Source: Tyto alba (Eukaryota; Chordata; Aves; Strigiformes; Tytonidae). From it: a DNA stretch of 64,000 bases. The stretch lies in the NCBI RefSeq assembly GCF_018691265.1, contig NW_024881322.1:992001-1056000 (forward strand). The letters run 5' to 3'. The position numbers and the translations under genes are program-made. Shown one piece after another: positions 37,050 through 49,245 of the stretch (its first letter is position 1; each line of letters starts with the position of its first letter). The notes below the pieces were generated by a model. It was given only the letters and a program-made list of their open reading frames with translations. It had not been told where the DNA came from and searched no databases.

Positions 37050-39811
37050 ATATTTTTTTCTAGGGTTCAGGAAATATGACCCTATGTTCCTGTTAGAGGA
37101 CCAGGAACAGCAGAATAGGCTCTGTGTGTGTGAACAGTTTTATGACCACTTGTGGTTTAGGAATTTATTGTAACTCTTTTCAACAACCTTATTTAAACTG
37201 CATGTTGATGAAACAATAACTAATGGTTTAACAGAGCACAGCTGCGTCGTTTTTATAGTAATAATCTGTATTAATGAATGGATGATAACCATATTTATAT
37301 GGTGTTTGTCCTGAAGCGTTAATAGTAAAGATAAAGATAAATCTGTAAAATGAATATATCTCTTTTCATAGTGCAAGTGAGCCTGCTTACAGAAAAACCC
37401 CTACGGTAAATGCTTTGGGCTTTTTTCCTCCAATAAGCAAAATGTAAACTTACTTGGATATTAAAATCCACTTACCCTGGATTTTCCCTCTGTTGTAGCA
37501 ACCTTACACTGTTTTTAAGTGAGATGCCTTATGGAGGGCCATCCCTCACCATGCCCAGCAGTGCCGCTCCCACAGATTGGGGGAGGTTTTTTTGGAAATG
37601 GCGATGTAATTTCTCGACCAGATCCAGGCTCCTGGGTGAGGATCTGTCCCCAGGGTAGCCTACAGTGGAGTAATGGGTTTGCAGCATTGGGCAAGCTAGA
37701 TCTTCCTGAGCATTTTGGTTCAGGAGAGAGAGGTAACTACATATGTTGACTGAAATAAACCATCCCACAGTAGCTAAAAAGAAATCCATAGCTGTTTTAA
37801 TTTATAATAGTTGGGTTTAATCCTGTTGTATAAATCTGGAGTCATAATGCCATTAGCTAAATTCACTTGCCAATGTGGAAATTTTGTTATTGTTATGTGT
37901 ATTCCTTAAAATGTGCTAAGAGGTATATATTTCAATTTTCTTACCCTGGAACTAGAAATGTCTGTATGTATATTCCTTTTTGCACAAGTTCTATGAAGAA
38001 AACTAAAAGACGTTTTTTAAAAAACTATATAGAAATAACATAATACACTGTAAATGATAGATATTGAAAAATGAAATCTCAAATAATCACATATAAAGAT
38101 TCCAAAGATTTATTCATGATATTTTTTCTTTTCCTAAAGAAAGAAAAAATGTTTATTTAAAATTTTGCCAGGAGTAATAGAACAAAGGCAAACAAGAGAA
38201 CAATTGTGAATTTCATTGCAGAACAAAAGCAGTTATAGAGATCCCATGAGAGAATAACTTCACCAAAAGGCACTGTGTTGAAACAGAGATGCAGTACTAA
38301 GAGAAATATAGTCTTGATATTTCAGGAGAGCCAGGTGTAGGAATAAAAATAACTTTATTTTTATCTTTGGCTTTGATTATCTTGTTCATTGTGTAGAAAC
38401 CACAAAACCTAAATAATGTGAAAATTGCTCAGTTCTAGTAATTCCTAGGGATTTTTTTCCACAATGTCTATTCTAGACCCTTCTTGACCAAAAAATAATT
38501 GTTGTTTATGAAAGTTCCTCTGAACTTTTCATCTACACTGCTTTGTTGTCTTGAATTTAAAGAATAAATTTACCATTTCTTTTTCCTTCCTCAAACTGTG
38601 CAAAGGAATTCAGGATTAATTACTCCCCAGTTTTAATTATCTAAATCAGATTGAATCTATAACAAGGTAAGAAAATGACTTTATCTTTTTAAGCCCTTCA
38701 TCTTGAGGTTGATCTAGGCTGTAAAGAAAGCTCATGATATTCTTAATAAAGCTGTCAGTAGGCAAATTTCCAAAGTAGAATTGCAAGCGAAGCCTGTGTT
38801 ACAGTATTTTTATTAGTACTGCATCGAAAGTGTCCAATGATTGAAAACTAAACCACTCCTCCATTTAGTACTCATCCTTCCAGGCTTCAGGCATCTATCA
38901 TAGTTATAGCCCATTCTGAGACAGCAGAAGCTATTGTGAGATGCTAGGATTTGGCCAATGATGGTATTTTCCAACAAGGGCAGTCAATACTCACTGTTAA
39001 ACGTGTTTAGGATTGAATTGCTTTGGGTTGCTGTTGATATAGTGTATGATCTAACACATACGTGTATGATGGCAACACACAATTGGGCTACTCTTGAATA
39101 TGTTCTGTAAGCACATGTAATTTAGGTGACATTTCAAAGCAACCTTTAGCAATCAAGAAAACATATGCAGTTTAAGTCCTTACATTTTTTAAATCCAGCT
39201 GAAGCATTAAAAAGATTGTATTTTAGCCCATTTCTAGTACAAAGATACTGAGGCAGATGTGTACGTGCTGCTTTCAGGAGAAAAGGCATTCAATAAGGAG
39301 GTAAATCAATGGGGTGGCTTAGGGGCTATCTATGGCCATGGTCAAAGAAAAGGAAACTTAAGAAGCCAGACATATCTAGCATTTCCTTGACAGAAAATAG
39401 GTATTACCTCAGGCTGTTGCAAAAGATAATTTATTTGAATGTGTGCAAATTAAGGATATTAGGTTATTGCATTCAAAAATTTCGAATTTGAAAAATAAAC
39501 TCTTGGTGCCTAGTGAACCACTGTCTCCACCATTTGTCTTGAGTAAAACTTCCCTGTAGTTTTCTTTTTACTAGCTACATAATACGAAGAAGCAGTATAG
39601 ATTTCTAGGCGGTTAAACTCCTTATGAACATCTAGCTTCCCCAGATGTGAGCACGAGCATCTCCGTAGGCCCCTACTCACTGCCCATCCCTATTGCTCTT
39701 GCACCCTGCGCACCCAGGGTAAGCTTCAACTGCCTAATGAATGATCGTGAACGTCAACAGGACCGGGACCCACGGGGACAAGAACCCATTGTCTGGACCG
39801 TCTTGATGGTC
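37034..39811. other. AT-rich non-coding DNA
   Basis: No gene recognised. The stretch from 37800 to 39300 is especially AT-rich with very few open frames above 60 codons on either strand. Confidence 0.7.
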
Positions 39812-39932
39812 AAAATGGAAGGGGAACCAGAAACAGAGGTGATTTGGTCAAGATCACACAGCTACTGGTGGCAGAACTGGGAACTCAGCCCAGCCCTGTT
39901 GGTTCCCACTTCTTTGCATTGATACTCCAGCT
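39812..39932 (-). mobile_element. MIR-like CORE-SINE relic
   Basis: The plus strand reads as a diverged reverse complement of a MIR element. There is a GAAACAGAGGTGATTTGGTC block, then AAGATCACACAGCTA, then GGTGGCAGAACTGGGAACTC. It ends in the TCTTTGCATT-like region that precedes the MIR tRNA-related head. This is an ancient amniote SINE; birds keep few copies. The CORE part, which is the slowest to decay, is best preserved here. An overlapping plus frame of 91 codons (39647-39922) reads through it and is probably incidental. Confidence 0.7.
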
Positions 39933-40967
39933 ATTCAAACTTTTTTAGGTGGTGTGGGAGTCCCCGTGCATCCAGCTGAAGGCTATCAACAACAGCAGTG
40001 TACAAAGCTAAGAAAAACAGTCCTCAGAAATCCTCCTCAACTCCAATGGGACATATAGGCTGTAAGAGAAAGCTGTCTCCATAGACTATGTTATTGGATC
40101 CCTATGAAACTCTTGTCTGAACATACAGTTGTATTTTATTGTTATTTTACACAATTACTCTTCAGTTAAATTATTAATTTCACCCAGACTAGTACAGTAT
40201 ATAAAATGTACTCTTTTCCTTATAGCATCTCTCTTAATGGAAGAGATAAAAATGCAATTTATTATGCATTGCATTTGCCTAAACTTTTCCTCTATACTAA
40301 TTTCACCATGTGGAAATGATATCAAGAAAATGAGCCATACTCTGTCTGTGTTAATCTTGCATAAATCTGGAGAAGCTCCATTCGGGTTCATTGCAGGTTT
40401 AAACCACTGTTGCTTATAACAGGATGTGTCCCATGGCTCCCTTTTTGTAATGATATTCTAAACTTATCATGTAAATTTGCAGCTTTATGTGCTACAAATA
40501 GGCATTTGTATGCAATGATGCTGCACTTCCTTGACTTTACTGGACGGAAAAAATAAAGACTTATTTATCCAGAAAAACCTGGCAGAGGACTGTAAAAATA
40601 TATATTGTGTAAATTTGAAGAATTCATTATTATTTTGGTTGGTTAGTGCTACTGAGGAAGCAATCTTTTTAGCTTCTTAAAGGATCTGGGTGCTCTCATG
40701 TTAGAGACCACATAGGTAAGCAAACAGTATTTTAGCTGATTAATGTCAAAGGAGCGTATGGTAATTATTTATTTCTTGCTTATAACTATTGTGCCAGTTG
40801 TGCGGGAAATTAGTGGAAAATACTTTCAGTGAATGTTCCGTGGTCCAGTCGTGACAGTGTGAATCACAGTATGTCACTGACATCATGTACTGAGGAACAC
40901 GTGTGAGTTGCTTATCATAAATATCCCATTAGAGTCAGGAGAGAGTGAGATGAAACCATCTGCCGTG

Positions 40968-41003
40968 TATATATGTGTGTGTGTGCATGCATACACATAT
41001 ATA
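40968..41003. repeat. Alternating TA/TG inverted repeat
   Basis: An 11-bp arm TATATATGTGT (40968-40978) is complementary to 40993-41003 with a 14-nt loop containing GCATGC. The alternating purine-pyrimidine composition makes it prone to Z-DNA or cruciform structure, and it probably arose from a TG/CA microsatellite. Confidence 0.7.
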
Positions 41004-41050
41004 TTTATAAAAATAAAATCTCATTTTGACCTTTCAGAAGTTTAGCTTAA

Positions 41051-41074
41051 TTCACTAGAAATATTTCTAGTGAA
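41051..41074. repeat. 24-bp perfect palindrome
   Basis: This 24-bp block, with AGAAATATTTCT at its centre, is identical to its own reverse complement and has no spacer. Its centre is AAATATTT. No flanking target-site duplication was seen. Confidence 0.9.
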
Positions 41075-41278
41075 ATAGGATTTTTGGTCTATGATTGTAG
41101 ACTGATTCAATGAGTTTTCTGGATGACTAACTGCATCTTCAGACGCAGATATATCTGTGGTGAGCTTTCATTGGGATAATTCCATCTTAGGTTCTTGAAC
41201 CATGCCTCTGGCGAGGATAAGCATGCAAGAGAAGTGGCCCCAAGGGCAAGGAGTAATGCTTTATTCTTATTATTAAAA

Positions 41279-41294
41279 TATATATATATATATA
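41279..41294. repeat. (TA)8 microsatellite in a TA-rich patch
   Basis: Perfect TA alternation followed by further TATATA blocks to about 41345. Confidence 0.85.
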
Positions 41295-41792
41295 AATACA
41301 TATTTTGATTAAAGTACTATTTTATATATATTTTTATATATAAAAAGATAAAAGCGTGAATTAGTATTTTTAAATTTTTAAATTTTTTACTTGCCCTGCA
41401 GTGTCTTTCTCTGTTTCCATCATCCGGTTTGGTGTGTGTCAACATGTGCACTGTCAGCACCGGATGTCTAAAATTAATTAGCAGGTGTTTTCTCATGACG
41501 CTGGTTTTGTTTGGATTAAGATCTATCTCACCCTTGTAAGCTGTCTGGAGGAGCCGCTGCTTAGCCTGTCTTTCCCCACGCCCCTCTTTCTAGGGTAAGT
41601 TCAGAAACCTGTTCTTTGTCCTGTACATTTGTGCTGTAACCAGACCAGCATATCAGCTAGCTTTCAAATTTCCGTTTTTTCCTAAACCTCAGTTAAACAG
41701 GACACAAAGAATAAAAAAGAAATCTAATTTTCTTTGGAAGGAATGACTCTGTTGTTTATTCAGGTCTGGCTTCGTGTGACTATAAGGACTGC

Positions 41793-41818
41793 TTTTTTTT
41801 TTTTTTTTTTTTTTTTTT
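41793..41818. repeat. T26 homopolymer
   Basis: Twenty-six uninterrupted T residues. Confidence 0.95.
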
Positions 41819-43881
41819 GTTTTAAGTAACTTTTATTTCACTATTACAGAAATGACATGGTGCATTTGCCAGAAAGCCCTTCAAAGACTTTGGTTTAAAT
41901 AAGCTGTAATATGGCATCAGAAACACTTACTGAAGTCTGAAGTGATTTTTCCCATCTTCTGTGTTCCAGTCTCAGTTTGCTTGCTTTGCCCTTTCCCAGT
42001 CATTGTCGGTTTTGATTTTTTTTTTTTCTTCTATTTTTTTTTCCTTATTTTGAAAATGCTGAGCAGAGTTAAATGAAGACCCAGACATTTCTCATTCCTG
42101 GTGCTTAGGACTGTTCTCAGTGCAGGTAGGCTGATATTTAACAGGGAAATCTTCCCTCCTCTTTCCTTCCTCCCTCGCTAAGAACAAGAACTAAGAAAAA
42201 ATTTTAGCAGTGTGATACCATGCCTAGGAGAAAATACTGTAGCTCAAATGTGTTTTCAAAAGCTGAGTACATGTGAAAGTGCATTCCAATTATCTGATTC
42301 CCTCTTGATGCTAATGAACTAAGAGAAGCTTTATCCTGACAGACAGTGCTTGACTGCCTGCTGCTCTTTCCAAATTGTTGCTCTGCTCTACCTTCTACAA
42401 CTGCCTTCAGGCTGTCTGTGAAGGTTCACAGACTGTAATTGTCTGGGTCATATATTAGCCTTTGGTTTACAAAAGAGGCTAAGTAATCTGAAAATTTCCA
42501 TGGCATGCCTGCTGACTTTAATAATCTATTAAGGATTTCAGGTAGTCTGTGCTTTACCTTAATTTTTCTGTGCTAATAAGAAGAAAAAGTCAATACCATC
42601 ATGAATTTGCAATGGAAATTGGAGTGAATAATGTGTTGGTGAGGCAGGAGTCAGGATTGCCAGCAGAGGGAAAAATAACACTTATTTTTTTTGAGACAAT
42701 GTGACTGAGTAACTAGAATGATGCTCTGGGGTTAGGAAGGCCGACTGTGCTTCCCTGGAAATGCACTACAGTGCCAGCTGTCCAAACCTCTGAAGGCTGA
42801 GCTGTAAGCATCTTTAATTAGGCACTAAAAACCCTGGAGCCATTGGGCATTTGAGTCTTGACCTCTCAGAATTACATGGTTTGTCCTCTGTTTATAGAGA
42901 GTAGCTTCACACTTTTGTTAAAATATACCAAGAACAATGGATTAAAAACATCCTAACATATGATTACTAGCTGATTTCATTTTAAAGTAAGTAAAGTGTG
43001 ATCCTAGACTGAAGAAGAGCTTCAAAGTCAAATTGATTTAACTTTCCTGCATCTGGTCTTGCAGAAACACAGGATATAAATAGCTGTAGCAGAGATGTGC
43101 CACTGGGGAGCCATGGCTTGATGCAGATATTTCTTGAGAGTCTTTGTTCGTTCAACTGCTCCTCTATTCAGCAGCCTATTTGCAGGTTGCTTTCCTCCAC
43201 GTCTGTGTTTAATTTTCACAGCAAATGCCTTGTTCAAAATGCTCTTGTTGGCCGGGAGGACAACCTAGGGACAACAGACCTCAACAGGGGAAACAGACAT
43301 CTCATGCTGATGATATAAATACTTTGATATTTTTAAGTAGTACTGGCCACGTGTTCACAATTGGAAATTTTCCATCCAGAGGAAAACAGCCAATGTGCCA
43401 GAAGCTTCCAAACAGACCTCTCCTGCCAGCATTTAGGTTAATGAGTTTTTTACTGGGAACATATCACAGATAAATACCTGTGGTGAATACATGTGCTGAG
43501 TGATCAAAAAGCATCTTGTTTGGGTTTTTCAGTGCTTGAGCTTTTGCCAGCATCAGCTATAGTGAGTGACCAAAGAATTGTTATGTATTTATATTGGGAT
43601 TTTTCAGGCCAAATGAGATCAACAGTTCATCATCTAAATTCCTGCTTAACAGGTTAATTTACAATCAAGAGAATGTCCAAGGGAATCCACCTCTGCTACC
43701 TAAATATTAATTATGAATAATATTTTTGCAGCGGATAGATTCTACTCTCTCCTAATCCAGACATCTTCCTTCACTGTCTCACAACCTCCTCTACCCTCTT
43801 TATTCTCCACCTTTTGAGTCTTGTGAAATATTCTTAAACTGGATTTCTACAGTTGCAAACAGTTTTAATGTTCCCTTACTG

Positions 43882-43903
43882 AAAAAAAAAAAAAAAAAAA
43901 AAA
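43882..43903. repeat. A22 homopolymer
   Basis: Twenty-two uninterrupted A residues. Confidence 0.95.
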
Positions 43904-44102
43904 GGTAGGTGGATGGTGTGATTGTTTGTTAAGGAGCAAAATCTTACTGCATAAAAGTAAACTGGATTTTAATACCCAACAGTAGTAGCATATACTGTGT
44001 ATTCTTGTAATGGAAGTTTTATCAATTGAAAAACTTTCTATTCCTTATCTGGAAAGGCAAATACTGAATCTTCCTTCCCTCTTTCCTTCTGTTTGTGCTA
44101 AG

Positions 44103-44219
44103 AAGTTCCTCACAGAAAGGCTTGGACCAATCTAAGCTTCATGAGAATGGAGACAATCCAACAAGCAGATCCAGTTTGTCCACAAATGTGGGGACATATT
44201 TCCAAAAAAACTCAGCTGG
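44103..44219 (+). CDS. Candidate internal exon, 117 bp, unknown product
   Basis: A long pyrimidine tract (TTCCTTCCCTCTTTCCTTC) followed by TGTTTGTGCTAAG ends at 44102, and a TGG/GTGAGT donor begins at 44220. The length is a multiple of three. Two of the three frames are open throughout. One is Ser/Asn/Thr-rich (for example QKGLDQSKLHENGDN); the other contains METIQQADPVCPQMW. Neither matches a family I know. The phase-1 reading would be compatible with the 19020-19058 candidate. A pseudo-exon is the main alternative. Confidence 0.22.
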
Positions 44220-44689
44220 GTGAGTGCCCTTGGGAAACGAGTTCTTGGGGCTGTAGCTGCCCCCAAATTATCTGTAGCTGCATAGGTAAACATACAGCTC
44301 CAGGCTTGACACAAAAGATTATAAAACACTTTTTAAATGCAAAGTTTGTTATGAAATCAACAGAAGCACCATCAGTCATCATGACAAATTCTAGACAATG
44401 TGCTCTGAAATGTTAATCTCACTTATTAAAATGATAAAGCTAGAGGAACATGCAACTTGTCATGTTGAAGTAGACCCTTTTCTCCATTTGGTTTAGCATC
44501 AAAGCATGTAATCAGATACTATAAACCTGTTGTGCCTGGCCTCATCTTGCCAAACAAGTGTATTGAATACCTTCAAGTGTGGAGATGTCCCAAACATCTC
44601 TGGGTGCCTCTCTGCCTTTGGGAGGACTGAAGACTTGTCTCTGCCTATGCTGCGTTATAGCTGTCATTATACCGACTGCCGCTGGATAT

Positions 44690-44960
44690 GAATCCTTCTG
44701 CAATCCACCAGCAACGTTTGCCCCGGCGTGACTCCCCCCGCCTTGACGGGGTCCTGCTCACCAGACGTGCAGCCCTGCCGGACAGGGCAGCGTGTGCGTG
44801 GCTGGGCTGACTGGGGTACGGGGGGTTCCCTGTGCTTTGGGAGGGGCGCTGCACGGTCGGGCACGCAGACCCGGCAGCATGCGAGGCTGGGCTGGGGCAC
44901 AGCCTCAATCTTCCTTAGAGGGTCCGGCGTGGCAAGGCTTCCTACTGTGGACCCTTTGTA
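44690..44960. other. GC/CpG-rich patch
   Basis: This is a short GC-rich interval with frequent CpG, flanked by AT-rich DNA. Frames of 77-90 codons overlap on both strands without recognised motifs, so they reflect composition rather than genes. Confidence 0.45.
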
Positions 44961-47900
44961 TAATTGTGGCAGCTCAAAAGCTCCTAAAGGTAAATATTAA
45001 TGTCACTTACAGCCTTGTACTCTCCTAGAGTTGTGCTGTCAGCATATGACAGTTACACCCCACCGTGAAGACGATCTAAAATGAAGTGCACTCCCACAGG
45101 TTTATAATAAATTTCTCCTTTCTTCCCTTATGCAAACGTAGATAGTTGCTTCCAAGCTTTTCCTTATTAATTTCATTTTTTGCTGCTAAACATTTCTATT
45201 TCACCACAGCCGCAGCGCTTTGCTGTGTGGAGATGTGCTTGTGGCTGCTGGTGGCTCGTGACACAGCCCCTCTAGACTTTGTCTTGTTTTTTGCTAGAAT
45301 CCAGTATTGCTGCTTGCTACTCCGAGGTTGTGGCCCAAAGTTTTGGGTTTTAAAGGGTGCTCTGGAACCACATACTGTGAAGACCAACAATGGCCAAGCA
45401 GAATCTGCTAGGAGAAGAAGAGAAAACAGAAGGGTGACAGGGAGAAAGGAGTTATCTGGATGGATGTGTAAGTGAAACCTCTGTGAGCTTTGGGTTGAGG
45501 TTGGACTTAGTTCTTCTACATGATGACCTGATTTCTTTTTCTTTGTTCTGTAGTATTTATAAAACATTAAATATTATTAAGAGGCAATATGCCTAGTTCT
45601 GAGAAGTGCTGAATGCAATCCATAAACCCCTGACAGGATTTGACCAGCCAAAACTTCATCTGTGAGGAAGAGAGCTGCTTCTTGTAATCACTTTTGCTTG
45701 CCATTTGCACCAGAAACAGGGCTCTGTTACAAATGAAAATATGTTTGTAGAGAAGGATGTGAATGTTAGGGTTGTTTTTTTGCCACAGGCTTTTGATATG
45801 CATATGTTCTGGAGGGGTGGGGAAATGACGGGAGCCATGGATTTTTCTGCTGGGATGTGTTTGCTTTCCAACTATTTTATTTCCAGTAGTTAATTCTCCA
45901 CTATTGTTTAGGGTAATGTGAAGCAGATAAGCTCATACATATTGTAAGAAAATGAAGTAATCCCAACATATCTGCCAGAGACATTTTAATTCTAATTAAA
46001 ACTGAAGGAGGAAAGAGAAGGAATTATATACACTTTATAGTCTTGATTTATTCCCCATCAAGGGAGATTTTTCCATTGCAGAATGCCCCGGCTTAATTTC
46101 CAATCAGCCTTTCAGCCTTCAACATGAGTGACAGGCCAAGGAGGAGAATGTCTGACAGTGTCTTCGGAGAATTTATTTAAGGTTCTTCTGAGCTGTGAAA
46201 TGGATTTGTCATTGTCAATATCGGCGACGTGGCTGATCAGCACCCTGGTCAGTCTTGTCATCGGGAAGGAAATAGTGCACCTGTATGTGACAGAGAGAGA
46301 CACACAGAGAAATTACTTCACAGATAAATTACACTCATTCTAGCTAGCTGTGTCTGTGTGTATTCTAGCTGGTGTTTCACTAATTCTTGGGGAAACAAAA
46401 ATAAGAGCAACCATTCGATTTACTCTTTAATTTACTTCACTGAGCACTTGGGAGACGAGCCTGTGAGGAGAAGCATGCTGGCCTGGGGAAAAGGAATGCA
46501 GCACTCGTTCCCAAGCTATCCTCTTTTATACACTGTGAAATTTCATCACTTAATTTCAGGAGACCCAAAAGAAACTGTGATAAGTGAGCCTCTCATGTTA
46601 AGAGGTTTGGGATCTGTAAAGCATCCAGAATTCCAGGGGCTTATCTGAGCTTATCAGCGGTAGCTGACACTCTTTGATCTGCCAATTGAGCCAGGAATTA
46701 CTTTGAAACAGGTGTTTCTGTAAGGTTTTCCATTGCATTATGATTCTGGTCAGCTTCAGGCTTTCACTGCACTTCCAATTTGATCTAAAAATACTTTTAG
46801 CTGATGTGTGCTATAAAACACTCAGCTGTAGGTGAGGTGGTACTGTGTTCCCTAATTGCAAGATTCAGTTATTTGTAATTTCAAAGGTCGGGAGATACAT
46901 CTCTGATAAAACAATTCACCAATATATTTGAGAGCTCCTGACACAAGCAGGAGGCTTTTCTTCCAGATCATAGATGACTGCAGAAGGTATTTTCTGTACA
47001 AAGGAGATTTATTTCTCTGAAGCCTGAGAAGCCTCAGCCCTTCTGTTACCCCTTTCTTTTTCTTGTTTAGAGCAAAAGAGCTGCTGCATGTTAGAGAATC
47101 ACAGTCAGCCTGTACAGCAAATCCCTCCCAGGCTGTTCCTACGGCCAAAAGGGTATGGCATAGCAAACGTGCAGACAGTCTGTCTTGGCTTCAGTGGAAG
47201 GTGAATCAACCACTGTCTAGCTCCAAAATTGTTGATGTTTAAGTTTATTAAAAGGATGGCATATAGGATAGACAGAATATAAGTAGATCCTCTTAATTTG
47301 ATGAGTTGTGGCTCGTGTACTCCTCTCACGTCCTTGAAGTCCCAAAACTGGGGAAAGAAGGCAGCAGTTGCATATTATCCTCTTCACATGCTCATGTTTC
47401 TGTGTTTAGGTACTGCCTCTTTGGGTCCTGTTCTTGGTATACAGGAGAGCTTAACGCACTGTAACACCTACAGCTTCATCAGCATGGAGAACACTCAAGG
47501 ACTACTATTTAATTTGGATATCTAGATTAGAGAAGTTTAATAAAAATCAGGTTATCAGAAAATCAGATGTGTTTGAAATCAACAATAAAAGAAATACAAT
47601 CATGAACAAGCTGTACCCTTGACTACATCACAGGATCTCCAAATGTTCTTGAGTCTTTTAGAAAAATAGCAACAAAAGCTGCTCTGAAGTTCTTGACTTT
47701 AATTTCATTGGCATATCCTAAGAGGCTATTAAGGAAATTAAGCAGTGATAGAGTGAGAACTAAATTTGTATGAAGGAATAGAAAAATTCTGATGTGCAAA
47801 ATTGTTGGAATAAATGGCTAGTTTCCAGCATGACTGAAGTTCTGTAGCTGATATCTGAAGCCTCAACATAATTACTAGAGCTGCTATGGGGTGGGGGAAG

Positions 47901-49160
47901 AGGGAGGGATTTTTTTTTTTTTTTTTTTTTTTAAAGAAGGAACTTCCAGTTTGTCAGACTTAAAATATTAATGGGAGGCAATTTGATCTGATGATGTTCT
48001 AATGAAATCTAGTTTTCATTGTGTTTACCTATCCAGGACTGCATCAGTCCAGGCTTCTAGGTGTTATGACTCCAAGAGAACTTGGAAGGTGGATTTCCCA
48101 TAGATGCAGTTTCTGTTTCCTTTCGAAAGGGAAGCGACGACACTTAGGGAGGAAATATGAAACAATCTGACACTTAATCATAGAGTGACTGGCATTAGCT
48201 TTCTTGAGACTTTTATAGAGCACTTTCAACTAAGAATATTTTTAGATCAAATTGAAAGTGTAAAGTGGGGGAGGAAATGTGAATGAAACCCACTTCTAAA
48301 CTGTTATTCATGATTTGGAAAACAAGGCCCACAAGGGAGACCAGGCACAAGGATAAGTTAAGCCTTAGCTGTGAAGAACTGTAAAGAAATAATGAAGCTG
48401 AATGTGGAAATGACCAGTGCTTCCCTAAATTTTAAACTTTGTCCAACTTCTGTTGAAAACTGTACAAGTTGTAAACTTCCCTCTCAAGAATATTCCCTTT
48501 CTATTCCCTTTTCCGTACCTTTGTTTCTTTGTTTGTTTGTTTTATTTTGTTTATTTACTTGTTTGGTTTTATTCTGTTTTGCCAACCAGATCTCTACAGC
48601 TGTGTGAAAAGACAGGTTATAACAAGTGAAAGTAAGTCTTGAAAAACAGTTTTTCTGGAAAAATAACTGGAACTTCTTACATGTATTGCTGGCTTCTAAA
48701 TTGCTTGTAACTTGGGGGAGGAAACACAGAGAAACTCCTGGTCAGCAAGCCCAAGCCATTGCTGCTAGCCATCAGAATTTATTACTGAAGAGCATTCATG
48801 TTGTTTGACTCCCAGCGCAGAGCCCCTACTGCTATATCTGGCTGCTGCTCAGAGGGAAAAAAAAAATCTAGGCAACAAAATGTTTTGCACTGTTTGGCTC
48901 AAACTTAAAAACAACCACCCAACAAGTAGCCTGAAGGCTGAAACTAATTGTGAGAAATCTTATCCCATAAACACTTGTCTTGTGAAAGACAAGAGCTATG
49001 AAAAATAGGGTCAAATACAGCACGTCTTCTGCTATCCACAGCTGTGAGGTCCCAGGGGTGACTCAATATAAATAGCATTTCTCTATATAAAGAAGTATGG
49101 TGACTATATGGATCAGTAGAAGATGGTTTCTCTCATCCCCATTGAAAAACAAATTGCTCC
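44961..49160. other. Non-coding DNA, mostly AT-rich
   Basis: No gene recognised. Frames of 109 (+, 45146-45475) and 123 codons (-, 45196-45567) overlap antiparallel and show no domain. A G-rich block followed by T23 lies at 47888-47932. Confidence 0.65.
47888..47932 (+). repeat. G-quadruplex motif followed by T23
   Basis: Four G runs (47888-47891, 47893-47897, 47902-47904, 47906-47908) separated by loops of 1, 4 and 1 bases fit the canonical G-quadruplex pattern. A 23-nt T tract (47910-47932) follows almost immediately. Confidence 0.85.
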
Positions 49161-49245
49161 TCTCCCTCCCTCCTTCCTCTCCCTCCCTCCTTCCTCTCCC
49201 TCCCTCCTTCCTCTCCCTCCCTCCTTCCTCTCCCTCCCTCCTTCC
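49161..49245. repeat. 17-bp polypyrimidine minisatellite, 5 perfect units
   Basis: The unit TCTCCCTCCCTCCTTCC repeats five times without error, and a diverged partial unit follows. All bases on the plus strand are pyrimidines, so the tract can form triplex (H-)DNA. Because 17 is not a multiple of three, the Pro/Ser/Leu-rich frame through it shifts each unit and is not a real coding repeat. Confidence 0.95.

Larger units (their letters stand above)
39933..44102. other. AT-rich non-coding DNA with palindromes and homopolymers
   Basis: No gene recognised. It holds a TG/CA hairpin (40968-41003), a 24-bp palindrome (41051-41074) and a TA-rich patch at 41270-41395. It also holds T26 at 41793-41818 and A22 at 43882-43903. 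A CTCF-like core (CCAGCAGAGGG) occurs at 42660-42670 but departs from consensus at the next base. Confidence 0.7.

Noticed and set aside
42659..42670. CTCF-like core CCAGCAGAGGG
   Set aside because: The next consensus base is not matched and there is no supporting context; single near-matches are expected by chance.
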